Source of the DNA: Acidobacteriota bacterium | Lineage (GTDB): Bacteria > Acidobacteriota > Terriglobia > Terriglobales > Acidobacteriaceae | Length of the DNA stretch: 64,000 bases | Direction of reading: 5' to 3' | Assembly (NCBI GenBank): GCA_003225175.1 | Contig: QIBA01000046.1 | Coordinates: 1-64,000, forward strand | In this document: piece by piece, positions 27,112 through 34,531 of the stretch | How positions within the stretch are numbered: the first letter of the stretch is position 1 | Layout of the letters: every line of letters starts with the position of its first letter | Made by a program: the position numbers and the translations under genes | Notes under the pieces: generated by a model | Seen by the model: only the letters and a program-made list of their open reading frames with translations | The model's database searches: none | Told to the model about the DNA's origin: nothing

Positions 27112-27969
27112 ATGCCGGCCAATCGCTTTAATGGATTCAAAAATCTCGGAGTCGGAATCGGCCTTCGCGTTCCTCACTACAACCACATCCTTGAGAAAAA
27201 GCCGGTCGTCGGCTGGTTTGAAATCATCTCCGAAAATTACATGGTCGATGGCGGACGTCCGCTGCACATCCTTGACCAGATCCTCGACCAATACCAGGTA
27301 ATTCAGCATGGCGTATCCATGTACTTCGGTTCGGCTGAGCCGCTGAATCGTGAGCATCTCAAAAGATTAAAGGCACTGGTGCGCCGCACGAAGACACCAT
27401 GGCTCTCCGATCACCTTTGCTGGGGCAGCGTTGATGGAACCTACAGCCACGACCTGCTGCCGATGCCTTACACCTTCGAGGCGGCGCGAGTGACAGCGCA
27501 GAAGATCAGAGAAGCGCAAGATTTTCTTGAAGTTCCCATTGCCGTAGAAAATGTCAGCAGCTATGCCGAGTTTCACGTATCGGAGATGACGGAGTGGGAG
27601 TTCCTGAATGAAGTTGTGGAACAAGCGGATTGCGGAATCCTGCTTGACGTAAACAACATTTACGTCTCCTCGCAAAACCATAATTTTGATCCGTTGACAT
27701 ATCTTGAGCGAGTGCCGATTGAGCGCGTAGCGCAGATCCACATCGCCGGCCATTCGAAATACGAGAAATACATTTTAGATACGCACGACCATCCTGTGAT
27801 TGATCCGGTGTGGAAGCTATACGCGCGTGCCATCGAACTTGCCGGGCCTATGCCGACGCTGCTTGAGTGGGACGATCACATTCCATCATTCGATGAAGTT
27901 CATGCCGAGGCGCTGAAAGCTAACCGCTTCGTTCCCTCGAATGTTCCCGAAATGGCGGTGGCAGAATGA
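27112..27969 (+). CDS. bufB: MNIO-family (DUF692) peptide-modifying iron oxidase
   Basis: This encodes 285 residues, the usual size. Conserved residues of the multinuclear non-heme iron TIM barrel are visible: GLR (17-19), IISENY (38-43), HGVSMYFG (66-73), SDHLCW (99-104), HDLLPMPYT (113-121), AVENVSSY (144-151), DVNNIYV (179-185), HIAGH (210-214), DTHDHPV (223-229) and LEWD (251-254). Such enzymes modify cysteines of precursor peptides (as in MbnB and BufB). Its substrate is most likely the bufA product. The stop overlaps the bufC start (ATGA), indicating coupled translation. Confidence 0.93.
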   Translation: MPANRFNGFKNLGVGIGLRVPHYNHILEKKPVVGWFEIISENYMVDGGRPLHILDQILDQYQVIQHGVSMYFGSAEPLNREHLKRLKALVRRTKTPWLSDHLCWGSVDGTYSHDLLPMPYTFEAARVTAQKIREAQDFLEVPIAVENVSSYAEFHVSEMTEWEFLNEVVEQADCGILLDVNNIYVSSQNHNFDPLTYLERVPIERVAQIHIAGHSKYEKYILDTHDHPVIDPVWKLYARAIELAGPMPTLLEWDDHIPSFDEVHAEALKANRFVPSNVPEMAVAE

Positions 27970-28886
27970 ATTTGCTGGAGCTCCAGCGCAAGTTCAACGA
28001 GGCGCTGGCTACGAAGCTGAATTCCCAAGAAGGAATTCGCGACCGCACCATGGCCGGCGAGTCCATGCATGAGTTGGTAGAAGGAATTGTCAAGCCGAAT
28101 GACAGGCTAAGTTCGGTCGAGCGGCTCGAAATCTACAGCCGCTCCTATTGGTTCCGCATTCTGTCGAGTTTGAATGAGGACTTCGTTGGTCTGCGCGCAG
28201 TCATGGGCGATGAGAAGTTCGACGCGCTCTGCGAAGCTTACCTGGCAGCGAATCCATCGCGCTCGTTTACGCTGCGCAACCTGGGATCGCGGCTGGAGAG
28301 TTGGCTGCGCGCCAATCCGCGATACACGCATCCGCATGAGCAGTTAGCGCTCGATATGGTTCGAATCGAATGGGCAGACATTGAATGCTTCGACGCTGCG
28401 GAAGAGCCCACGTTGAAACTCACCGAGATTCAGGAACTGGGCGAAGATCCTGGGTTGCGCCTGCAGCCGCACATTCAGCTGCTCAATCTGCAGTTTCCGG
28501 TCGACAGTCTGCTGCTTCAGATCCGCGAAGAGAACGACGACGGGTCCGACGAGGCCAGCAATACGTTTTCGGAACGGCGCAGCCGTTCGCGCGTGAAGAG
28601 CGTGCGCAAATCGAAGCCGAAGCCAACTTTCGTCGTAGTCCATCGCACCGATTATCTGGTCTACTTTAAGCGCGTTACACCTGAAGCATTCCGCCTGCTA
28701 AGCGCACTGCGCGAGGGCAAGAAGCTCTCGGAAACAATCGATTTAGCCTTCAATCCATCCACCTGGCCGGAAGCTAAGATCATGGAACTCGTGCAGGGCT
28801 GGTTCGCGGATTGGGCGGAGTGGGGCTGGTTTTCGGGGAGCAAGCTGGAATCGAACAGCTCTTCTGCTGATCCATTGAGTAATTAG
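27966..28886 (+). CDS. bufC: DUF2063 partner protein of the MNIO enzyme
   Basis: This encodes 306 residues. The N-terminal helical domain is the DUF2063 'putative DNA-binding' type (MNLLELQRKFNEAL, RLEIYSRSYWFRILSSLNEDFVGLRAVMGDEKFDAL, LEAYL-like CEAYLAANPSRSFTLRNLG). In this family it is known as the recognition partner that delivers precursor peptide to MNIO rather than a DNA binder. A basic Ser/Arg/Lys insert (about 198-222) precedes the C-terminal domain. It overlaps bufB by four bases, so the two proteins are made together and probably form a complex. Confidence 0.9.
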   Translation: MNLLELQRKFNEALATKLNSQEGIRDRTMAGESMHELVEGIVKPNDRLSSVERLEIYSRSYWFRILSSLNEDFVGLRAVMGDEKFDALCEAYLAANPSRSFTLRNLGSRLESWLRANPRYTHPHEQLALDMVRIEWADIECFDAAEEPTLKLTEIQELGEDPGLRLQPHIQLLNLQFPVDSLLLQIREENDDGSDEASNTFSERRSRSRVKSVRKSKPKPTFVVVHRTDYLVYFKRVTPEAFRLLSALREGKKLSETIDLAFNPSTWPEAKIMELVQGWFADWAEWGWFSGSKLESNSSSADPLSN

Positions 28887-28951
28887 TTGCTGTTTTCAAG
28901 CGGGCCTGCTGTTGCAACATCTGCTCGGGCTCCAACTGTAATCGAGCAACT

Positions 28952-29464
28952 ATGAGCATCGTTAACACGAGCATTCACCTTTACCGCCGCCTTCTCAGAG
29001 TTCTCAATTTCCTCCAATGCCCTTTCCTATTGTTCGTGCGCGTCTACTGGGGATGGCAATTTTGGCAGACCGGCTGGGGAAAGCTGCAAGATATCTCCAA
29101 ACCTATCGGTTTCTTTACCGAACTCGGCATTCCCTTTCCGGTATTCAACGCGTGGTTCGTTTCTATGCTGGAATGTGTTGGAGGAATCCTGCTCATCTTA
29201 GGACTCGCTTCGCGATTGATCTCGATTCCGCTGGTTATCGACATGGCCGTCGCTTACATCGCCGCAGACCGGGAGGCGCTGAAGTCCATCTTCTCCGAGC
29301 CAGACAAGTTTTATGCCGCCTCACCGTATACCTTCCTCTTCGCTTCGCTCATAGTGCTACTGTTCGGTCCGGGAGCAATTTCTCTCGATTCCTTGATTGC
29401 GCGCTACGTCAGGAAGCGCCATCCCATCGAGACTCACTCAACGATAATCTCGCAGAAAGTCTGA
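28952..29464 (+). CDS. DoxX-family membrane protein of the buf cluster
   Basis: This encodes 170 residues with four membrane spans (about 22-45, 65-88, 90-110, 125-145). Family features are FVRVYWGWQFWQTGWGKLQD, GFFTELGIPFPVFNAWFVSMLECVGGILLILGL and a C-terminal span before the Arg-rich tail. DoxX proteins often accompany MNIO clusters (sometimes called BufD), where they are thought to be quinone- or redox-linked. It lies 65 bases after bufC and is probably in the same operon. Confidence 0.88.
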   Translation: MSIVNTSIHLYRRLLRVLNFLQCPFLLFVRVYWGWQFWQTGWGKLQDISKPIGFFTELGIPFPVFNAWFVSMLECVGGILLILGLASRLISIPLVIDMAVAYIAADREALKSIFSEPDKFYAASPYTFLFASLIVLLFGPGAISLDSLIARYVRKRHPIETHSTIISQKV

Positions 29465-29520
29465 TAACCTCGTTTCGCGGGGCTCATCGAACTCCGTAAG
29501 GTGTTGAGGTGAGTTCTGCC

Positions 29521-30486
29521 ATGGTTGTCCGTTCCGTCTGTACACTTCTCATCGTGCTCAGCGCTGCCTTCACTCCACATCGCGACCCTTCTTTTGAGGT
29601 TGGGGGCGGCACGATTGATGTGAACCTCGATTCCGACCTCTCTCAATCTGCCCAGGACAACTTGATGAATTGGGTCCACACCGCGGCCAATTCCGTCGTT
29701 GCCTATTACGGACGCTTCCCGTTGGCAAGAACTTATCTCAACATCCGTAGCTTCGATGGTCGCGGAGTACATAACGGCCACACCTTCGGATTGCATAACG
29801 GCGGACTCATCCGTATCTCGGTGGGGACTCAGACGACCCCTGAGGAGTTCAAAAAAGACTGGATGATGACGCACGAGATGGTGCACCTGACGTTTCCATC
29901 GGTGCCGGAAGAGCACCACTGGATCGAGGAGGGGATCGCTGTCTACGTTGAGCCCCTCGCGCGACTCCGCGCCGGGAACATGAGCAAAGCCGAAGTGTGG
30001 GGCGAGATGGCGCGCGACATGCACCAGGGTCTGCCTGAAAATGGCGACGAAGGACTGGATCACACGCACACATGGGGCCGAACTTATTGGGGCGGTGCGA
30101 TGTTTTGTCTGATTGCCGACGTCGAAATCCGGCAGCGCACCCACAATCAAAAGGGACTTGATGACGCTTTGCGCGCGGTGATGAATGACGGCGGCGTAAT
30201 CACCGAAGACTGGGAGTTGTCACACGTCTTTGAAGTTGCTGATAAAGCCGTGGGCGTTCCCGTTTTGGAAGAACTTTACACGAAGATGAAAGACAAGCCG
30301 GTTTCCGTGGATCTCGACCAGCTGTTCGCGCGGCTTGGCGTGACCCGCAATGGCGATGTGGCGAAGTTCGACGACCGCGCTCCGCTGGTGGCGATTCGCG
30401 AAGCCATCTCAACCGGCAAACAGGGCAAAGCAGCTGCAATGAACGTTGCACTCGATAGCCTTATGTCCAGCGCGGCAGCTCACTAG
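29521..30486 (+). CDS. Secreted zincin-like protein (HExxH)
   Basis: This encodes 321 residues from the ATG at 29521; a GTG at 29509 is possible. The signal peptide is MVVRSVCTLLIVLSAAF. The zinc motif is HEMVH within WMMTHEMVHLTFP. The third ligand is probably the Glu of HHWIEEGIAVYVEPLA, giving the H-E-x-x-H...E arrangement of gluzincins (peptidase MA/M61-like). Later segments (YWGGAMFCLIADVEIRQRT) match the conserved helix after the active site. It is probably an exported metalloprotease or a relative. Its place after the bufferin cluster may be coincidental. Confidence 0.78.
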   Translation: MVVRSVCTLLIVLSAAFTPHRDPSFEVGGGTIDVNLDSDLSQSAQDNLMNWVHTAANSVVAYYGRFPLARTYLNIRSFDGRGVHNGHTFGLHNGGLIRISVGTQTTPEEFKKDWMMTHEMVHLTFPSVPEEHHWIEEGIAVYVEPLARLRAGNMSKAEVWGEMARDMHQGLPENGDEGLDHTHTWGRTYWGGAMFCLIADVEIRQRTHNQKGLDDALRAVMNDGGVITEDWELSHVFEVADKAVGVPVLEELYTKMKDKPVSVDLDQLFARLGVTRNGDVAKFDDRAPLVAIREAISTGKQGKAAAMNVALDSLMSSAAAH

Positions 30487-30546
30487 CCAACTCGCCGTTC
30501 ATCGAATAGAATCCTGCGCGAGTGCCCGCTTCATCCGCGATCCACG

Positions 30547-31230
30547 ATGGCAAAGCGAAAAGTAAAGACATTTCGCGCTACCCTCGAGCGCTTGAGGTCC
30601 GACCTCGGATGGATCATTGTTCGGCTGCCTTTTGACGCAAAGAAGGTCTGGGGGAAGGGTCGGATAAAGGTCTTTGGCGAAGTGAACGGGGTTACTTTTC
30701 GCACTTCATTGTTTCCGCAAAAAGACGGTGGCCATTTCATTTTGGTAAACAACAAGGTTCAGAAGGCCGCCAAAGTCTTTCTGGGCAACACCGCGGAATT
30801 TCACCTTTCACACGATACCGAGCCGCGGGCCGTCGCGGTTCCAATTCAATTTGAATCAATTCTTAAGCAGAGCAAGAGAATGCGGGCTTTCTTCGACTCT
30901 CTAAGCTTTTCTTATCGGAACGCCGTCAGCGCGTGGATCTCTGAGCCGAAGAGCGTTGCCAGCCGTCGCCGTCGTGCCGAACAGATTGCTGAGCGCCTCA
31001 TGGAGACCATGGAGGCGGAGCAGGAATTGCCGCCTCTAATCCGAACCGCCTTTGCGCGTAATCCGGTGGCTCGCGAAGGCTGGTCCCGCATGACGCCGCG
31101 GCAGCAGCGCGGGGAATTGATGGCGATCTTTTATTATCGGAATCCTGAGAGCCGTGCGCGGCGGTTGCAGAAAACCTTGGAGTTTGCAAAGCGGGTCGGG
31201 GAGCGGCCCGTTCACGCTACGGAGCAATGA
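30547..31230 (+). CDS. DUF1905 plus YdeI/OmpD-associated domain protein
   Basis: This encodes 227 residues. Residues 5-95 form a DUF1905 beta-barrel (FRATLERLRSDLGWIIVRLPFDAKKVWGKGRIKVFGEVNG, YKNAVSAWI-like RNAVSAWISEPKSVASRRRRAEQIAERL). The C-terminal part has the YdeI 'bacteriocin-protection' helix (YRNAVSAWI.., RRRRAEQIAERLMETM) and an extra helical tail. Cytoplasmic, function unknown; family members are linked to stress or bacteriocin resistance. No signal peptide. Confidence 0.8.
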   Translation: MAKRKVKTFRATLERLRSDLGWIIVRLPFDAKKVWGKGRIKVFGEVNGVTFRTSLFPQKDGGHFILVNNKVQKAAKVFLGNTAEFHLSHDTEPRAVAVPIQFESILKQSKRMRAFFDSLSFSYRNAVSAWISEPKSVASRRRRAEQIAERLMETMEAEQELPPLIRTAFARNPVAREGWSRMTPRQQRGELMAIFYYRNPESRARRLQKTLEFAKRVGERPVHATEQ

Positions 31231-31357
31231 GAGAGTAGCTCGTCGCTAATCCTTAGAAGCAGGAGGCCACCTTCTTGGTTGCTTCCGGGTGCTCACACCA
31301 AAGTCCAATGCATCTCGGTAATGCAGCGATTCCCATACTGGGAGCTTCTTATGCTGT

Positions 31358-31732
31358 ATGCCTGAGAAGCTGCTCTACGTTGATGATGACGCTCGTCGCC
31401 GGGAAGTAATGGAGGAGCGGTTGCGGCAACTTGGTTACCGGGTAGTCACGGCCAGCAACGGCACTGACGCACTGGTAACGTTCGAAGCTGAAGACTTCGA
31501 CCTTGCGATTCTCGACTACTACATGCCGGGAATGTGCGGCGACCTGGTTGCCATGCAAATGAAGAGCAAAAAACCGAACATTCCTGTCATTATCTTTTCG
31601 GGAACTTTTACTCTCTCAGAAATGGTGGTCGCATTCGTGGATGGCTTTATCTCAACTTCCGACGAACCGGACACGCTGATGGACAAGATTGCCGAGGTCC
31701 TCGCGCCACGTCGATCACAGCGTGCGGGCTAA
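31358..31732 (+). CDS. Single-domain response-regulator receiver protein
   Basis: This encodes 124 residues covering one receiver domain. The acidic pocket is YVDDD and the phospho-acceptor Asp is in LAILDYYMPGM. The Ser of IIFSG replaces the usual Thr. The conserved Lys of the KP motif is missing: the region reads FISTSDEPDTL. Loss of this Lys often alters phosphorylation-driven switching. No output domain. The stop codon abuts the encoded CCA of the convergent tRNA-Ser gene. Confidence 0.85.
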   Translation: MPEKLLYVDDDARRREVMEERLRQLGYRVVTASNGTDALVTFEAEDFDLAILDYYMPGMCGDLVAMQMKSKKPNIPVIIFSGTFTLSEMVVAFVDGFISTSDEPDTLMDKIAEVLAPRRSQRAG

Positions 31733-31822
31733 TGGCGGAGGGAGAGGGATTCGAACCCCCGATACCCTTTCGGGTATAGCGGTTTTCAAGACCGCCTGTT
31801 TCAACCGCTCACACATCCCTCC
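31733..31822 (-). tRNA. tRNA-Ser (anticodon UGA)
   Basis: Read on the minus strand from 31822, a 7-bp acceptor stem (GGAGGGA with TCCCTCC), a D arm, an anticodon loop CTTGAAA with anticodon TGA, a long class II variable arm (TACCCGAAAGGGTA) and a TTCGAAT loop can be drawn. The 3' CCA is encoded (31733-31735). The variable arm and anticodon identify serine. Length is 90 bases including CCA. Confidence 0.97.
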
Positions 31823-32000
31823 GCGTGAGCACTCCCAGCCAGTTTACCTTAGAGATGAAAAACAGCCGATGCGGTTCCCTGACTTCAAGCTACGCTCCTG
31901 ATAATGCACACGAAAGCATCCCCTACAGACCGGCAACATTCACCTTCGTTCTTTCAAAGGGTATGATTCACTAGCTGGATTCGAGTCTGTCTACGAAACT

Positions 32001-32918
32001 ATGCGGGAATTGTCGAACGCTAAGCTGAGGCCACCCGCATTTCTGATTGCTATTCTTCTTCTCGCCCTGTCCGCTGTAGCCCTTTCCCAGGGAAATAATG
32101 ATTCCCCAATCAGTGGGTCGAGTCCCACCGTAGTGCCGCTTTCTGCCAATCAAATTGTGCGTCGAGCCATGGAGCACGACGTGAGCAACTGGCAAAAGGA
32201 GACAAACTACACGTTCGTGCAGCGCATCGAGCAGCGTGAGTTGAATTCCGATGGCAGCACGAAGTCGACGAAATCGGAGACTGAGGAGATCATCTTTCTC
32301 TACGGGCAGCCGTATGCTCACTTGATCAAACGCAACGATCAGCCGCTGTCTGAGTCCGAGGCGCGCAAAGCTGAGAAGAAGCTCAACGACACAATGGAAA
32401 AACGCCGGCAGGAGAGTCCAGCCGACCGGCACAAGCGGCTGGCCGATTTCGAGAAACGCCATCACGAAGAGCACTCATTTCTTTTGGAGGTGCCGGAGGC
32501 TTATGATTTCCGTATTCTCCGCGAAGAAACCGTAAATGGGCGGCCTGCGTACGTAGTGGCGGGCGAACCTCGGCAGTCGTTTCGGCCGAGATTGAACGCG
32601 GCGCGAGTGCTGCCGAAGCTGCGTCCGAAATTGTGGATCGGCAAAGAGAATTTCGAATGGCTGAGGCTCGAAGCTGAAGTAATCGATACCATTACTTGGG
32701 GAGGGTTCCTCTTGCGCTTGCATCCCGGTTCCCATATTGAACTTGAGCAGACGTTTGTGAATAACGAAGCTTGGCTGCCGCGGCATGCACATATTGCCTT
32801 CGATGCGCGCATCGCGCTCCTGAAATCAATGCGGCTGGAGGTGGATGCTCAGTTCAGCGACTACAAGAAATTCCGCACGGACTCGAAGATCATCTCGGTT
32901 GAGGAGGCGCAACACTAG
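32001..32918 (+). CDS. Secreted protein with LolA-like features, unknown function
   Basis: This encodes 305 residues with N-terminal signal peptide (LRPPAFLIAILLLALSAVALSQ). The mature protein has an N-terminal helix (SANQIVRRAMEHDVSNWQKETNYTF), a charged mid-region (ARKAEKKLNDTMEKRRQESPADRHKRLADFEKRHHEE) and beta strands that resemble outer-membrane lipoprotein-sorting folds (VNGRPAYVVAGEPR, LWIGKENFEWLRLEAEVIDTI, HIELEQTFVNNEAWLPRHAHIAFDAR). Related proteins are frequent in Acidobacteria. Family assignment is tentative. Confidence 0.72.
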   Translation: MRELSNAKLRPPAFLIAILLLALSAVALSQGNNDSPISGSSPTVVPLSANQIVRRAMEHDVSNWQKETNYTFVQRIEQRELNSDGSTKSTKSETEEIIFLYGQPYAHLIKRNDQPLSESEARKAEKKLNDTMEKRRQESPADRHKRLADFEKRHHEEHSFLLEVPEAYDFRILREETVNGRPAYVVAGEPRQSFRPRLNAARVLPKLRPKLWIGKENFEWLRLEAEVIDTITWGGFLLRLHPGSHIELEQTFVNNEAWLPRHAHIAFDARIALLKSMRLEVDAQFSDYKKFRTDSKIISVEEAQH

Positions 32919-32920
32919 GC

Positions 32921-33382
32921 GTGAAACAACGTCCACTTGGCGTGAAGATGATCGCGGCTCTGTATTTCCTCGGCTCGGCGGGGTACACCGCGTTGCTCTT
33001 TGGGTGGCTCTTCGCTCGCGCCTCACTCATCTCATTGTTAGAAGACGCGACGCCATCAGCGTCATTGGGTCCCACACTGCTGCTCGATGTGCCAGGAATT
33101 GTGACCACCTACTTCGTGGTAATGGCACTCCTTTGCTGCTGGATCGGGATTGCGCTGCAACGATTGCAGCGATGGGCATGGTTTGCCAGCTATGGATTCG
33201 CCGTCTTCTCCTTCATGCTCGACGTAGGACTCTTTGCCCAGATGTTCCGTTACCTTCCGGTCGCGCTCGCAATTCTCGGACTGTTGCGATTCGCGCTGCT
33301 GGCGTGGATCATCGTTTATCTGAGTCGAACCAGTATCCGCGCCGCTTTTGGTCTTTCCCGGGCGGGTGCAGCCCGAGCGTAG
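32921..33382 (+). CDS. Four-span membrane protein, unknown function
   Basis: This encodes 153 residues from a GTG at 32921, two bases after the previous stop, so probably co-transcribed and translationally coupled. Four hydrophobic segments (about 10-30, 60-80, 90-112, 118-138) are visible. No known motif. The close spacing suggests work with the upstream secreted protein. Confidence 0.65.
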   Translation: MKQRPLGVKMIAALYFLGSAGYTALLFGWLFARASLISLLEDATPSASLGPTLLLDVPGIVTTYFVVMALLCCWIGIALQRLQRWAWFASYGFAVFSFMLDVGLFAQMFRYLPVALAILGLLRFALLAWIIVYLSRTSIRAAFGLSRAGAARA

Positions 33383-33387
33383 TCCTG

Positions 33388-33415
33388 GTAGAGAGGCAGC
33401 ACGCTGCGTCTCTAC
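33388..33415. repeat. Dispersed palindromic repeat, copy B
   Basis: gtagagag-gcagcacgctgc-gtctctac is a nearly perfect 28-bp palindrome that can fold as a hairpin. It lies five bases after the stop at 33382, between convergent genes. Same family as 25676-25703 and 38854-38878. Confidence 0.75.
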
Positions 33416-33433
33416 GATGCGCTTGAGCCCAAA

Positions 33434-34060
33434 TCAAATCAGGTTGAGCCCCGGACCGCCGCTCGTGGTTCCTGCCGTGTTCTTCTTCTTGGACTTACTC
33501 CCAACTTTGCCGTTGCTACCTGACTTGTTCATGGCGTCGTGAACTGCCTTTGCGTGGGTCAGGTGGTTATCCAGCGTAGGATAAGTGCGAGTCGCGAAGT
33601 CTTTGACATCGGAGTTGGCGGACGTGTTTGCAGCTTCCTTCTTGAACTCCGCCACATCCTTCACGTGATCCTTAACCATCATTTGCATGTAAGCCCGATC
33701 AAAGGCAGCGCCGGATAGCTTTTCCAGCCGCTGCTGCTCAGCTTTTTGTTCGGCACCTACTTCTTTTGGGACCTGCAAATTGTTCTTTGACGCCACTCCT
33801 TCAAGCTCCTGCTCGGCCTTCGAGTGATCGTCGACCATCATCTGACCGAACTTCTTCACGTCATCGTTCTGTGACTTCTCAGTTGCCATTTTTCCCAGCG
33901 CAACTTCAGCCATATTCCCTTGAGCAGCTTTGGTTACAAACTGAGAGTCGGAAACTGCGCCGGCCTTCGCCGTTGATTTTTGGGATTTCGATCCAGAGCT
34001 CTTCTCCTGCGCAACGGCAGACACACAGAGCGCCAAACATAGAATGGCCAGCAAACGCAT
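33434..34060 (-). CDS. DUF4142 exported protein
   Basis: This encodes 208 residues with signal peptide MRLLAILCLALCVSAVAQ. The DUF4142 four-helix bundle (ferritin-like) is at about 35-185: SQFVTKAAQGNMAEVALGKMATEKSQNDDVKKFGQMMVDDHSKAE and YMQMMVKDHVKDVAEFKKEAA, ending LDNHLTHAKAVHDAM. The tail is Lys/Gly/Ser-rich. Stress-linked in other bacteria, exact role unknown. Confidence 0.9.
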   Translation of the reverse strand: MRLLAILCLALCVSAVAQEKSSGSKSQKSTAKAGAVSDSQFVTKAAQGNMAEVALGKMATEKSQNDDVKKFGQMMVDDHSKAEQELEGVASKNNLQVPKEVGAEQKAEQQRLEKLSGAAFDRAYMQMMVKDHVKDVAEFKKEAANTSANSDVKDFATRTYPTLDNHLTHAKAVHDAMNKSGSNGKVGSKSKKKNTAGTTSGGPGLNLI

Positions 34061-34192
34061 ATAGCACCTCTCTTCGCCTTTCTTTGCTTAGAGTGTGGAA
34101 GAAGCGATGCAGTTTGCCGGATGCGATGCTGTGAACAGCCAACGAGAGCAGCAGGCACTTCATGGCGCTCGAGCTTCGTCGCGACTGAGCTG
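34061..34192. other. Spacer upstream of the DUF4142 gene
   Basis: This is upstream sequence of the DUF4142 gene (minus strand) and the region past the end of the uxuA remnant. No gene or strong motif recognised. Confidence 0.4.
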
Positions 34193-34467
34193 TTATCGTT
34201 CTGCGCTAACCATTTGGATCAGTGCCTGATGTAGCCGAAGCAATACGCAAAAGCCTGCGCCCTTGTTCATCGCCATCGATCTTCGGCACGTGGCCGGGCA
34301 TGAGCATACCGTCGTAGCCAACCTCTTATAGGTGCGGATCGCGCGGACAAAATCAATATCCTCGTTGTCGGGGAAGGCTTCCTGGAAATTTAAGGAAGCC
34401 ACCTTTGATGTTGCGAAAATGCAGACTGAAGATTTTGCCGTGAGTTCCCATCAGAGTGCCGAAAGGC
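34193..34467 (-). pseudogene. uxuA: Decayed C-terminal fragment of mannonate dehydratase (uxuA)
   Basis: Conceptual translation on the minus strand shows the uxuA C-terminus in pieces spread over three frames. GKIFSLHFRNIKG begins near 34439, then a frame change gives FQEAFPDNEDIDFVRAIRTYK. The next frame gives GYDGMLMPGHVPKIDGDEQG. A third change gives QAFAYCFGYIR, and ALIQMVSAER ends at a stop at 34193. These match conserved mannonate dehydratase segments (K-I-F-x-x-H-F-R, P-x-H-V-P-K, A-F-A-Y-x-x-G-Y-I). At least three frameshifts and no N-terminal part make it non-functional. Confidence 0.8.
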
Positions 34468-34531
34468 AGCACAGGCGAATAGGCCCGAAAATTCCGCGTT
34501 TTTCCCGAGTGCCCTCCGGCCAGGGCAGGTT

